Shown one piece after another: positions 1 through 12,729 of a stretch of DNA of 64,000 bases. The notes beneath the pieces are model-generated. The model worked only from the letters and a program-made list of their open reading frames with translations, was not told the origin of the DNA and made no database searches. Origin of the DNA: Sipunculus nudus (taxonomy: Eukaryota > Annelida > Sipuncula > Golfingiida > Sipunculidae); NCBI GenBank assembly GCA_026874595.1, contig CM049318.1:14057241-14121240 (forward strand). The letters run 5' to 3'. Numbering within the stretch: the first letter of the stretch is position 1; each line of letters begins with the position of its first letter. The translations under genes were made by a program, and so were the position numbers.

Positions 1-3000
1 TTATACAGGACCATCAACTAACGAGTGGTTGGTTTATCATCCCTTATGACTCTGGGGAGATGTATCAAATGTATAAATAAAAAGTTACCCTTTTGAGATC
101 AATAAGGAAATTTCTCCCAAAAGGGTGTGTCTCTGTTACACAGAAAACACGCCCCAATTCATAGCTTTATTTCCAGCGGTACGCAGATCAGGGTCCCTGT
201 AATAACTGTGTATACTTAACAGGAAATATACAGTGAATGCGTCTGTAGAGTGCACACATTATATATGGCATATGGACATATATTACAATAGTTTCGTATG
301 GGGATCAGACATGAAAGGTAGGACAAATGTAAATATGACAAACATGATACGCTTGCTTTTTATTGGCATTAAATCTGATACGAATCGTACACTTTAGAGA
401 AGGGGCTGGAAATCCACTTCCTATAAATCACCGGCCATTTGCATGCGTCAGTTATTCCATACGTCAAGAAATGTTTAAGCTGCAAATTGCATTGCCAAGT
501 AGGTATGCGGCATCTGATATTAAAGATAAAGTATGATCGAGATGTTAATACCCATATACCAGTTGGATCTGGGTTGGAACTTTAAACATTACCGTGACAG
601 GCTATGGTTTTGGGTATTTTTTATTTGCATGGGCTTTTTATGTTTAAATAACAAGCTGGTGCAACTGTCCTAGACCATGCAAAAATTATGCATATTCCTA
701 AATATACATATTTACTATTACTAAGGTTAATGTTTCGTTACTATAACTACCTTATTTGTCGTACGTGTAACTGCAGATTGAGAAGAAATGACACAAATAA
801 GATATTACGGCTGATATCGGGCCAGCCTGAGCTATTATACTGACATTGAACTAATATGTCAGGTTCAATAGAAAAAATAATAATTTACCCTTTGCATCAT
901 TATAATATGATAAAATGTTATAAATTATATATCTTGCTTCTCCTGTGTCACATATAATGTTGGTAACTGTTAAACGAACGAGTATTTGGCTGCTTGTGAA
1001 TAGTGATTTGTTGTACAAGGTATCACAAGCATGCATAAATAGTACACGTGTCTTTCATTGCAAAACAGCTGTCTCATCGATTGAATATTCTCTGAGATCG
1101 GTCTGAGGGGCCCGAAACAGGCATAGATAGAATGGTGACAATCAATTATTATAACAGTATATTAACACCACGGCTTCCTTGTTTATGTGAAAGTTACAAC
1201 TGAAAATATCTACAATATTCATCGGATTGAGAGCCTAAAAGCGAGATAGCATAGCCACAGTTGAACCAGAAATCATACCAAGATTATGGATAAAAATACA
1301 TTGGCTACCACTCAAAACGACCGGTGAGAAGCGTAATGGTATTCATGATATAATTCATCCAGTGAAGAACCCTGAATGACGGAACCTATTTCGGCTAACG
1401 GAACAGAAACCAGAAATAGCATACGCGAGGAGGGTGGTATGCTGAAAGTGTTGTTTAGTATGAGCACACAAGTTACAACCAAATCAACCACAACCGCGCA
1501 TTGACCCAACTTGTATGCAGAAGAACACGGTTGTAGTGTTAGGCTATTAGTGCAAACTTGCCTATCACTCTAGGAATCTTCACTCCTTCTAATCGCTTTA
1601 ATCATATTCAATGATCAAATTGCCCACAGTTGACAGTGACGATAGTGAAGCTATAGTTGGTAACATCTTCCAAATCTGCTTCTCTTAAGAATCTTAAGAT
1701 TGAAACTTATAATACATGAGGTAAGTCCTAGGTCGCCGGTTATCAGTGGGCTCAGAGGTTCATAATCTTATGGTCTAAAAACGTCTTACATTTAGGAGTC
1801 TGACCCCGTGGGAGCAGTTTAACAGATAGGAAGGCTGTTCTTCAGTTATAAGCGCTTCCATGCAGGTAAGTTCTGTTCGGTGTTTTCATCGTTGAACAAT
1901 AAAGTGAGAGCTCAAGCTATTATAACATCCTACAGACATAGTACTTGATTAGTTTTACCGCCTACCTTGTAAAAGTATGCATTGATATAAATCTTCTTAT
2001 AACACATGACGTGACCAGCCGTTGCAGCAAAATGAATCCAAAGAGTTCAACATATTAATTTCCTTAATTTTTATGATTTTTTTATTTTTGCCTTTTAACA
2101 GATCTGTGTCCCTATATGAACTGATTGCCATTTTCTGTGTCCTCATTCATTTATGTTAAATCAAAACGTGTTTAAAAAAGTTTAACAATATAATAACCTT
2201 TATCGCTTTGCCTCGAGGGCCCCAAAAGTGATACCATAATATAAACAAATAAATTAATACGCCTTTATGCTCATAATTAAAATATAATTGAATAAAAATT
2301 AAGATGCAGATTATTTCATCTTCCGCCTCTTACCTCATGACATAATAGGTGACAGAATGTTGATAAATACCAAAGAGTGTATGTTTCAGGAAATGTGCTT
2401 ATTGAAAATGTACTTATTGAATAAAATATTTTTAAAATTTCTTTTAAATGTGGTCGAGTCAATGAATAGGTAAAGAAAGCGAAATACTATGGCAAATTAA
2501 AAGCTTAAATTTCCAAACACACTAGGGTTTTTTTCTTTAGGGTATTTTCTCAGGGTATAATGTAAGACATATCAGTGAAACATATCTAAATATTCCAAAG
2601 TGTTTGTTGTGTAGGATCATTGATTTTCGCGTAAAGATGCATAGCATAAACAAGGTAGAGATCTTCATATATACTTTGTCGGTCTGAAAGTGGGACTGTT
2701 GACAGGCGTGTTGCGGCTTAGTAAATGCTGAGTTAGTCGTATGGACACCGTACTTCTGTGCTGTATTCTTCCGCAGACAAGTCACTCCTTCCCCCTTTGA
2801 TCTATAGGACTTTATCGCAGGGCATTTGATGGGTAAGTCCACTTATATTGTGATGATGCATTAATATTGTAAGGCTAGATCTACGGAATCTCCTAGAATA
2901 TGACAATATTTCAAATATTTATAACTGCCGCACAATTTATGTGTGAGGGAAGGTCCAAATCGATTGTCAGTATTCAGAATCTTTTCTGTCCAGAGAATGT

Positions 3001-3230
3001 TTATAACATTTACCAGCTGTGTGTCTCCAGTCGCGACATGATATACGCATATGGGTCACCGAGTACATCAGATAAATTGTTACCACTAAATTTTATAAAA
3101 GGCGTCTGTATGCACCGTAAGGTTGTTCGTATTGAGTGTATTGGTAACATGACTAGCATGCTGCATTCACAGGTCATTATACACCTAGACCGGAAATAAT
3201 CTTAGCCACTTTTTCAACTGTATTAAGTGT

Positions 3231-3233
<3 letters not shown>

Positions 3234-3268
<35 letters not shown>

Positions 3269-3288
3269 TTTATATATATATATATATT
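3234..3288. repeat. (AT)n microsatellite
   Basis: Alternating AT tract with one AAATATT interruption near the middle. Directly visible. Confidence 0.95.
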
Positions 3289-3493
3289 GCGAGTATTTAG
3301 TTGCAGACAGTTTCTTTTATATATAATATACATATATAATTCGGTTTTATACTTTGTTTTCTACAGTTTTTCTTACATTTTCCTATAATATACAAAATAA
3401 GTGCTGACATTATAATGTGACTGTAATGTCGATATTATAACCGGGTTTTATAAACTTGTTTTCATTTAATCCATTAATTGTACTTGCTACGTC

Positions 3494-3496
<3 letters not shown>

Positions 3497-3558
<62 letters not shown>
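3497..3558. repeat. (AT)n microsatellite
   Basis: Uninterrupted AT dinucleotide tract of about 62 bp. Directly visible. Confidence 0.97.
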
Positions 3559-3560
<2 letters not shown>

Positions 3561-5154
3561 GTGATAAATAAGGACTCAATAACCTATATTAATTTTTAAG
3601 ATTATTTTAGAAATTTCATTTATGCTGTAGCTAAGTGCCATCAGCAAGATGTTTTGTTTTTTATGCATGACTGACGTCAGCTGACTAACTGGGAATACCT
3701 AGGGACTTTTCCCACTTAGCTCAGGCCCACAGGATAAGGATATTCATTCTCATACAGAAGATCAACACATCCATTTTCATTCAATAATCATCACGCAAAT
3801 AACTCCACGTTGAATAAGCTGACAATTCACTGAAAAAAAGTATATGTAAATAGTCATGACCAAATTATAATTTATATTTCGTTATTAATTGTTATCAAAC
3901 AATAAGTACCAATACTTACATGAACTAATCATAGTTTGCATATTATCAAAAAAGTGACTGAGGGCCAAAAACGTAACGGTTTCATCCTATTCAAAATATT
4001 ATGTGTGGTATAATATTCCCGATTTACCGAGAGTGGAAAAACACGTAAAATTTAACGGGAGAAAAGATAACCTTCTGTCCGAAGGTGGATAACACCTGTA
4101 AAATAGGAATTATTAAGGCTCACGCAGAAGCATATATTCATATAATATTATCTTCCTCGTGTTTAAGAGCGCAAGTGTTCATGTGTTACATTGTAACCAT
4201 AAACCCAATTATTACTCAGTACAATGTATAATGTGATGGGGACAGGACACATGAAATCATGATAGATGTTAGCTTAGTATCAAACTTTCAAGGAAAACAT
4301 TTATAGTACGCCTCGTAGTTGCAGCAAGGACGTGTTTAGGTGGGTAGGTGATATATATCAATATAAGATTACTCTTATCTTAATATCCTCATTTAGACTG
4401 CAAACCTAGGTGTTAATCAGAACTTTAGTGGTTTATCGCTACACAAAATAACTATTATTATAATTATTATTATACGTAGTATTATAGTAATGTTTAAAGT
4501 TAATGGTTCGTGTTATATTTCCAATGTAAATCAATAACAATAAAAATAATAATAAAAACATATGAAAGGAATCGGCAAAGTAATAGAAAGATAGTTATTT
4601 TTGTTACTCAGAACTTTCCTGTAAAACGATCTTACCGTGCAGTTGTGAAATGATATCCCCGAATTCATGGTGTAGGAATATATTCAGATACATGTATTGA
4701 CAAATTAATAAAGACATGTTTACTAATGTAAGCTCAAGTAAATACTCTACCAAAAGCCTTGCATTCACATGAGAGGGTGCACTTATCATTGAAAATAATA
4801 ATAATAATACATTTTCAATAACTTGAAATGTATTTCGATAATATATTGAATCGTACATATTTAACATCACTCATATAAATTATACAGAAATTAATTTAAA
4901 AAGTGAAAATAATTTAATTTGAAAATAAGGAAAGCCTAATTTATGACTATCTTTACCACATCTACCAAATAAGTAATAATCGTAGAGCAAGTAGTGGTGA
5001 CGTCGATGTGAAGGAAATTACTAGAGATACGGCGATGAAAAAATCCAATTTCAATTTGGTTCAATCTCAGTATTAATGTTTGAAATATTTATTGTTGATA
5101 TATGTGTATGTATTGATTAGCAAGCATTTAAAATATGCAAAAAAATGTATAATT

Positions 5155-5960
5155 GTATCCGCCAAAACGAAGTTTTGCGGATACTATATTTTTGACCCGG
5201 TTTCGCCGCCGCCGCCGCCGCCGCCGCCGTATTCGTTTCCGGAGAACTCCTCTGAGACTACTGGACTGATTTTTCCAAAACTTGCACCAATTATCGGGTC
5301 ACATGTGAAATGGTGCCTAACCAATTGGCGTTGACCTCTGACCTTTCCTCTCTGCCCAGCGTCCATTTGTGCGTCTGTTTCCACACATAAACCCACATAT
5401 CTCGGGAACCGTTTGACCGATCAGACAAAATTTTTTTGTACAAATGTAACCCTTGGATAGCTTTATAATATACACAAAAATGGTGGCGCCACCTGCAACC
5501 ATGATTGCACAGTGTCCATCTGTTCGTCTGCCTAGGGTTAAAATCACTCATATCGCTGCAGTGGTTTGACTAATTCACCTGAAATTCGGCATGCGTATAC
5601 ATCCTGGATAGCTTTCTTTATTTTATGACAGGTGGCGCCACCTACATTCACGTTCACGCTGCAGACATCCATGCTTATATCTCTAGACTGGTTTGACGTA
5701 TCTTCATGAAAATTTGCATGTGTATAGATCTCAAATTACTCTTTATCATACGCAAAACTGGTGGCGCCACCTGCAACCATTCTTGCACAGCGTCTGTCTG
5801 TTTGTCTGCCGTGGGATAAAATCACTCATATCTCTGCAGTGGTTTGACTAGTCTGTTTAAAAATTTGCATTTGTATACAATTTGGACAGCTTTCTGGATT
5901 TTGTGGTAGGTGGCGCAACCTTCATACACTTTTCGGCAGCAGACATCCATGCTAATATGC
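5155..5960. repeat. Internally repeated element with hairpin head, (CCG)n and GGTGGCGCCACC palindromes
   Basis: The element opens with a short hairpin (5155-5184, arms GTATCCGC/GCGGATAC with a CAAAAC/GTTTTG stem) followed by a (CCG) tract at 5203-5229. It then has a two-level tandem repeat. The perfect palindrome GGTGGCGCCACC sits at 5482, 5631 and 5760, with a one-base variant at 5909. Spacings are 149, 129 and 149 bp, so two 278-bp units each hold two related subunits. Phrases such as TCACTCATATC and TGCAGTGGTTTGACTA recur at the same place in each unit. Open frames crossing it carry repeat sequence, not a recognised protein. Probably a non-autonomous dispersed repeat; no transposase, inverted terminal repeat or target duplication was found. 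Confidence 0.7.
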
Positions 5961-5969
5961 AACACACCT

Positions 5970-8010
5970 CACTCTATTTCCCCCCTGCCACTCAATCCAT
6001 GCCTCATTTCACCCGTTCCTCTCTAATTTTGGCGGATACACGTAGTCGCTTGTCTACTACCTGTATTCTAGTTATTCTCCCGGGTTTCACTGTACTCTGT
6101 TTTCGACCTACATGTCAGTTAGGTCGATATTTGACAAATAATTACCAAGAGCCAAGATATAAGCCTTTTACTGGAGATTAAAAATAAAATTCACGAAAGT
6201 GCAACGGAATATCTCATGAAACGTCCAATGTAATTTGGCCTACTGAAAAGCAAAGAAAAAGGTTAAGTATTTATATTTTAGCGTGATTACATATACAACT
6301 ATACTTTTGGTCAAACTGACCCCTTGTTTTGCTCATATAAAATATAAAAAGTTTGCATTATCTTGGTTGCTTTTCCAGTTTAACTAATGACACACCAACA
6401 ATCATGGCAGTCGTTGACGAAACCGCTGATTCGGCTTTCTGTGGTACAGGTTACCGATCTGCCAATTAATGCTTTCATAGGTTTAAACAAGTTAACATTA
6501 TTGTATTATAAGTATAAAATCTGTCACCAATGTTTATATTATTTAAAACATAATTGCCGTTTTCTAAGTAGATATAAACGGATCTGTTCATTGTCCTGTT
6601 TCTTTACCTTATATGCTCTATATGTGTATTATATGGAAAAGGAGGTTATGCCATCAAATATTCTGGAGATATTTGAATTAACCGGATTAAAAATATATCA
6701 TATCTTAATGGAATTTATATCGTAAAGCAAATTAATATTAAATAACATATAGCATAAAACATATACTACATTTTAGAGACCATAAAAATCTCACTGAAAT
6801 ACCCGAGGTGTAGTTGTTTTCAATCACCCGTTTGTCATCATTACTGTTGTCTATAGTTAGCGTGTGGCTACTTATAATTCAAAATATGTTCTCAGGTCAG
6901 GAAATATTGGTCTGTTACATTAATAAGGCATATCAGTGAACTTCCGTTTGAATACCTAGTAAAAATTCAACAGGTCAGCCTAACCGTAAAAAAAGCCCAG
7001 GGTTTTACCCAAGGTAAACTGTGCCGTCAAAAAAATCTGCAGATACTATAATTTTACCTGATTAATCATATATCATACCGTAATGGAAGATATATATTTC
7101 AGTGCAAATTAATAATAAATTAATTGAGTTAAATCATTCAGCAAATAAATGTTACATTACATATAGTATTAAAACATATACTATGTATTATGAACAACCT
7201 TAAATCAACTCTAACATCTTATTTGACGATGCAGCATCACGGGCTTTATTTGTGACAAAAGGTGATTAACTGTAGGATGAATTAGAGTTTCACAATTTTT
7301 CAAACACATATGTCGCTATATCCTAATATGCTATCTTACAGCAATTACTTTGAGGCAAATATAATTGTAATTATAAAAGATCAACATCGGTGTCAAATCT
7401 TTACTTATGATCCACCTTAAATGCCTAGTTAGGAAATGCATAAGGGTTTCAATAAGAAAAAATACAGTTTCCTATAACAAAAACAAAGCAAGTTCAAGCA
7501 GCCGCTCATATTATCGAGACATTTTTGTGAAATTGGTATGACATGCATATCTCTGGCCCGTGTAATATGTATGCTGTTTAGGGATGAATACTGGCAGCTT
7601 GCACACACGTTATATGCATTACATTCAGTACTTCTCTCTTTGCATCATATCTGACGGGAAGGCGTCAGAAACATGTTTGTACCAAGATAAGCAAGAGGAC
7701 TGCTACACTGCTAGTCAGTATCTACATCATCTATATTGTTTTCCAAAATTTCGAATAAATGCCTTAAGTAAACCATTCAAATGCCGATTTTTTAATTGTG
7801 CTCTAGCACATTGGTGTAGATTTCTTTTTATCATAAAATGTCCCTCCCGTCTTCACACTAAGCTGACGCTTTATGTAAGATCGCTTTTTCAACTGAACCT
7901 GAATAACCACAAAACCCCAAACAATTGTGAAAAACTGGCCGGGAGACACCAGGCGTCAGAGCGCGAGTAGTCATCCAGTTATTTTTATTTTCGTTCACTT
8001 CATATAGAAA
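5970..8010. other. Non-coding stretch with block A homology
   Basis: Apart from segments matching other duplicated blocks (6830-7010 resembles 28140-28300 and 22310-22440; 7551-7750 resembles 25430-25620) nothing could be named. Open frames of 112 and 128 codons exist here (6387-6725, 7584-7970) but have no domain, splice context or conservation of frame in the matching copies. Confidence 0.5.
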
Positions 8011-8849
8011 TGAACATCTCACCTGTATAAACATGTTATTCCATAATATAAACTTGGGATTTGGCATTTAATCATTTGGATGAATGACTAAAGACTTCTA
8101 GGTTCTTGCTTAATCAACACAAATATCTGTAAGTTTTGATAAATCTTTGGATATAAGGAATGTCTTTAAGAAAAAAATCAACTGCCGGAATATTAGGTAC
8201 TCATGTACGGTTGAGAAGCCGTTAATAGCCTGTATTATTTATAAGTTGGGTTCCCATCCTGACATTTCATATACGAGATCTGATATGTCCCTGCGCCCTT
8301 GTATGTAAATGATCAGGAGTTTAATGGTTAGAGGTAAACCGCGTGAGTGCTCTTGCCACTTGAAATACCTCTATGTCTCCTGATATTATCAGTGCATGCA
8401 TATGAATATGTTCTAGTTAGAATCTCTTACCGCTCGTCCTTTAGTCCGTTGATTTTTATATGAAAGAATATAGATTCTATTCAAAGTAATTTTTTTATTC
8501 GATAAGTATTAGCAAAATATTCGGGGCAATTTAAACGATGAAACATGTATTCAGTCGTGTTGGAAGTTATAGCGTTAACTAAAATAATATATCTATAAAC
8601 TGTTACAATCAGAACAAGTAACTGTTAACCAACCAGGCATTAATTTTCATAAAACCCAGTCATAAATTTATGTATCACATTATGTAATCAGTTGTAACAA
8701 TTATACAATTATGTTCCCTCTTACTGTTTGACCAGTAGCTCTGTGAAAAGACTCTCCTGCCGACGCAATCCGTAATTTTTCTTAATGTTTTAGTACGGTT
8801 TATTCCCATTGTCATTCAAATGATCAAATCATTTTGCTCAGAGGAAAAT

Positions 8850-8925
8850 ATTGGGCGGATCCGGGATTCGCACATGTCCGGCCTTCCAACCGCTGCGCTA
8901 GAAAAGCAAACTTCACCAGCGAGAC
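8850..8925 (-). repeat. tRNA-derived SINE head (remnant)
   Basis: Read on the minus strand, a RNA polymerase III A-box-like stretch (CTAGCGCAGCGGTT, 8888-8901) is followed about 20 bases later by a B-box-like TGCGAATCCCGG (8861-8872). The intervening arm is too short and the ends do not pair as an acceptor stem, so this is not a functional tRNA. It looks like the promoter head of an old SINE. Tail and target duplication were not identified. Confidence 0.45.
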
Positions 8926-9059
8926 ACTTCGGTCCTCTTTTATATGACCCCTAACAACAATCAGTCAACAATGATCATCTGTACAATAAACATATAATCT
9001 AATCTTGCCCCGGTCAGTTATTTGTAGAGTGTAGCTGCAGGGGTTGGTCTCTTTCATTC

Positions 9060-9160
9060 ATGTAAATCCTTGCCTTTATCAATACTTGACTTCATATTGC
9101 AAGGAGCAACCAGAGTCACGCTGTTTTCTGTGGTCCAGATTCATCTACTTGGTAATTTTT
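9060..9160. repeat. Dispersed repeat shared with 37660-37740
   Basis: The stretch containing TTGACTTCATA and CTGTGGTCCAGATTCA recurs at 37660-37740 with the same spacing. The flanks differ, which fits a copy of the same unnamed repeat or a fragment of an old duplication. Function unknown. Confidence 0.45.
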
Positions 9161-9169
9161 TTAGCAACC

Positions 9170-10610
9170 TGTGAGCTTATGCGATGGTGTGGCGTCGTCC
9201 GGCGTCCGTCGTCTGTACGTTAACCCATACTATCACGAAATCTTATGCATAAAATTAGTCATCTAAAAAACTCTATCGGATTTTGCTTATTTTTTGGCTA
9301 ACTGCATTTTCATAGAGTTTATAGGGAAAAAGCTAAAAAAGCTTAAAAAATCTTCTTCTCCGAATCTGTTCAGCCAAATTGTCAAATATTTTACAGAAAT
9401 GATTCCTGGAACAATCTCTCTCAAGTTTGTTCGAATGGTTTTAGTTTGGTGATTTTTGGCCGAGTTACAGGAAGTTGAACTTAGTCATCTGTCCAAAAAA
9501 GCATACTAAAATTACAATCTCAGAAACGGCTTGAGCTATCATCACCAAATTTTATGCCAATGTTGATCAATTGAGTCATATCTAAAATTGAGGTATTGGT
9601 GGCGTCACCTGCATCGGCCTTTTTTGTACTGGGGTCGTCAGTGCCCGTATCATACTGACAGCTACAAATAACTTCTTCTCTGAAACGAAATGGCCAAATA
9701 GTTTAATATCGCACAGAAATGATCCTAGGGTAGTGCTTTCTGAAGTTTGTTCAAATGGTCTCAGTTTAGTGACTTTTGGCTAAGTTATGGGAAGCTGAAT
9801 TTAGTCATATGCCATAACAACCCATGTTAGCTAAGTGGCTACAAAAATCTTCTTCTCAAAAACCACTGGGCTAAATTCTTAAATCTCATACATTAATTAT
9901 CCTTAGAAGTTGATAAATCAAGTTTGTTGAAATGGTTTTGGTTCAATGATTTTTGGCTGAGTTATGGGAAGCTTAACTTTGCCATTTTGCTGTATTTTCT
10001 CATATGAGTTATAAACCTACAAAAATGTTTTTCGACTGATGATACTGAGGTCAGTTTGTTTAATATATTGCAAGAATAATTCCCTGAATCATTCTATTAA
10101 TAATTGTCTTTTATGGTTCCAAAAAACGAATTTTGGCTGAATTATAAAGATTGAATTGAGTCATTTTACCATATATGTTAGCTGTGTGAAGCAGATACAT
10201 CTAGCCTAGCACCATTTTATCAGCATCCATTACATCATGCCTCTAGACATTTAGATTTCAGAATATCTATGGAAAATATTGACAAGAATGTTTTTTAAAA
10301 GCTTTTAAAAAATGTAGATTTATGATATTACATATCATCTGTACACTGTTCATAATTTCTCAGGAATAGCAGGAGCTTCCATCCCATAATTTTATGCAAT
10401 TATATGTCACATATCAAATGTTGATGGATTCAGCTTATTTTTGCTATTATAGATTTTACAGGGGAAAAGCTGAAAAAAACTTCTTCTTCTTGTAAAGAGT
10501 CCAGCTAAATTGTTCAATATTTTACAGAAATGATCCCAGAGGCGAGCCTTCTCAAGTTTTCCTCAAATGGTTTGTGTTGGATAAATTTTAGCAGAGTTAC
10601 ATAACAGGCC
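9170..10610. repeat. Array of about five diverged ~150-bp modules
   Basis: After a CG-rich lead (GGCGTCGTCCGGCGTCCGTC, 9190-9210) five modules follow at roughly 9345, 9665, 9840, 10020 and 10475. Each has the same order of phrases: TCTTCTTCTC, a CAAATTGTTCAATAT-like phrase, ACAGAAATGATCC, TCAAGTTTGTTCAAATGG, GATTTTTGGCTGAGTTA and finally GGAAGCTGAACTTAGTCAT. The modules are heavily diverged and not evenly spaced. The phrase GGTGGCGTCACC at 9598 links the array to the 5155-5960 element. No reading frame survives through a module, so it appears to be a non-autonomous repeat rather than a gene. Confidence 0.7.
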
Positions 10611-10659
10611 AAGATTGTGTATGTTTCTTGAATAGGTTGAGAAACTGCCAACTGTTTCA

Positions 10660-10880
10660 GAGTTCATTCAGTGCAGCCAGATTTAGGTCAAGAGTTCAAT
10701 CAGTGCAGCCAAGCACAAATCATGTGATCACCTCATGGGCAGCATGTGATCATTTCATGGGTAGCATGTGATCACCTCATGAGTATCATGTGATCACCTC
10801 ATGTTCATTCAGTGCAGCCAGGTACAGGTCAAAAGTTCACTCAGTCTAGCCAGGTGCAGGTCAAGAGTTCACTCAGTGCA
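10660..10880. repeat. Compound minisatellite
   Basis: Two interleaved tandem repeats. A 22-bp unit (CATGTGATCACCTCATGGGTAG and variants) occurs four times from 10721 to about 10803. It is flanked on both sides by copies of a longer unit containing GTTCACTCAGTGCAGCCAG and AGGTCAAGAG (near 10660, 10690, 10805, 10835 and 10865). The 22-bp unit contains the palindrome TGATCA. Confidence 0.85.
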
Positions 10881-11059
10881 GTAGCCTGAGCCAGTAATTA
10901 GTCACAGTACACTCGCAACAGCCTTTCTCACCTAAGCCTGGTCAGCCCCGTGCATCGGACTCAAGGTAAGTTTGATGTATTGGCCTGATATTCTGACCTG
11001 TCTATGTGTCTTTAATGGCTTTCTCGTTCACAAGACAGGTGTTGCCATCTACAGTGACT

Positions 11060-11260
11060 TTTGCAAAGTGTATGTGCCTGCTTAATTCTACGGAAGAATT
11101 TGATATATCAGCCTGAAATTGGGCATATTTATACATGTCAAATAGCTTTGTCGTATACAAGACTGGTGGTGCCACCTACAATAATTTTGTGTTGTGTGCA
11201 CCCATGCCAGAATTTCAGCAGTGATGTTTGTGTATTGTTTCTTGTTCAAAATGTTTAGTA
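11060..11260. repeat. Fragment related to the 5155-5960 repeat
   Basis: Contains GGTGGTGCCACC near 11164 preceded by CAAATAGCTTTGTCGTATACAAGACT, the same arrangement as around the palindromes at 5631 and 5760. The preceding TATATCAGCCTGAAATTGGGCAT also resembles the subunits there. A lone subunit without coding capacity. Confidence 0.5.
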
Positions 11261-11399
11261 CTTGCATTGTTCATATATATGAAAAGTAGTGGTTCAGCAT
11301 TGAAGCGTTATACCTGGTGTATATCCATATGCACAGGTACGCATTAGGCCTGTAGGCCTTGTTTTTTTTCAAAATATTAGATACTGTTTTGTTGGGTAC

Positions 11400-12720
11400 T
11401 GTTTTGTGTAAACACTTCTTACTATTGTAAAACTCTCACGTAAAACAAGTGTGCCTATCAGTATTTTAACGTAAATTAACAATGAAATATTTTATTAAAA
11501 AAGAAATTTGTTTTTGCTTATAAAAATTTCATTCGCTGCAATGTCATCTTACAGTGTGGTCATGATCTGATTGATGGTTAAAATGTTTAGGGTCCGAAAT
11601 TTGACAACTTGTATCGAAATTATATATTTGTACATTACAATTACTGCAAAGATTCCAGGCTGTCTTAGAGAAAAAAAACACAAAGGTTTGGTTATCTTTT
11701 GTCAGTAAGAAACCCCACATATCAAGTATGTATGGACTGCCCATAGTAAGTTCGTTCAATGGGTGTCTTCATGGGCTAGTAGGAGTTATCGAAACCAAAA
11801 AACCTACCAGTACAATTGGCTAATTTCGAAAGATATAACCTGTCGATGATCCTACAAATTAGGTTCCGCATGTGGAATTCTACGTAGGAATTCAAAGTAT
11901 AAATTCCTTCAGTCATGCTGCAGTATTATATTAGGTAAATCGGTATTCTGGTCAAACTGGAAACTAGATCCTTGATTAGTGATTGATCTTCACACGTATT
12001 AACATGTTTATTAATACAACTAAATACTGAGCAGGTTTGGGGCTTGATAGTCCGCTTAGATTTATATGTAATAATTGATTGTATGATGTGTATTATCTTA
12101 TAAAACATCTCTATAACTAAGAATATGTTGGTGGTATTACCAGTGGTTATACATCAGATAATGTTATCAGTTTTAAAAATATAGCCAACGTCCTCTTTAC
12201 ATGTGGCCCTACATGTGACACATATCTCGTTCCTTTAATTTGTATATGACTCCTTCGAGCACGGGTATATTTCTTTTTAGTGTAAGTTTATTTTATTTCC
12301 TGTAGGTCACTCAAAAATAATCATGATTATGAAATCAAAAGATTTGACGATCAGATAGTGTTGACTGTGAAGGTACCATTTTGTCATTTATGTATGCCAT
12401 TACCAACTAAAGAAAACATATTAAGTAAATATAAGGGAGCGGACAATGGCCTTTTACACACAGATGTATGACCGCTCCTTCCACTGACAGGATCTATCAT
12501 ACAGAGCTGACTCACATTTCTAATTCAAATTACCATGACGTCTGCTGGCTAACAGAAGATTCCCAAATTCTTGCACGTAACGCTGTCAGACCTTTATATT
12601 CACAGCGTACTGACTGACGTCGGTATAAACGTACACTGTGGTCAGATCTTCCTATAAGATCAGTTATTTCTTTCCTGAGAAAAAGAGTTAATCTGTACCT
12701 CGGCAAAAGACTTGCAGGTA
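11400..12720. repeat. Segmental-duplication block C, copy 1 (non-coding)
   Basis: Collinear with 40140-41060. Matched landmarks are GGTTTGGTTATCTT (11693 versus 40278), GGACTGCCCA (11731 versus 40338), TTATCGAAAC (11787 versus 40380) and CATGACGTCTGCTG (12534 versus 40908). No splice-framed exon was recognised. The same landmarks occur more loosely near 28240-28340 and 22380-22470, so it belongs to the wider duplicated array. Confidence 0.55.
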
Positions 12721-12729
12721 AGTATGCGT

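Larger units (their letters stand above)
60..8480. repeat. Ancient segmental-duplication block A (non-coding)
   Basis: No convincing exon was found here; open frames are short, lack family motifs and overlap on both strands. The stretch is collinear in several places with 14320-25360: 60-300 with 14320-14540, 841-1740 with 18660-19400, 2080-2400 with 20040-20290, 2580-2720 with 20480-20570, 3630-3790 with 21690-21840, 8010-8480 with 22570-22800 and 25110-25400. Long stretches match with scattered substitutions and indels, so this is an old duplicate. One piece (7551-7750) matches 25430-25620 in a different relative order, so the block is also rearranged. Interrupted by AT microsatellites and by the 5155-5960 repeat. 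Confidence 0.6.

Noticed and set aside
3655-3720. Phage- or prokaryote-type operon signals
   Set aside because: No ribosome-binding-site-led gene strings anywhere; gene structure is intron-split and eukaryotic.
5184-5551. Minus-strand glycine-rich and plus-strand proline-rich frames
   Set aside because: Products of the (CCG)n tract at the head of a repeat element.
5882-6181. 99-codon plus-strand open frame
   Set aside because: It starts inside the GGTGGCGCCACC repeat array and has no motif; the matching repeat subunit at 5631 does not keep the frame.
6387-6725. 112-codon plus-strand open frame
   Set aside because: Composition is AT-driven, no signal, domain or conserved counterpart.
7584-7970. 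128-codon plus-strand open frame
   Set aside because: The longest anonymous frame in the left part, but the matching segment at 25430-25620 is not open in the same frame and no domain or splice context fits.
8850-8925. Functional tRNA gene
   Set aside because: The A and B boxes are present but the anticodon arm is too short and no acceptor stem pairs.
10721-10808. CRISPR-like array
   Set aside because: Units are directly contiguous with no spacers and the genome is eukaryotic; it is a minisatellite.
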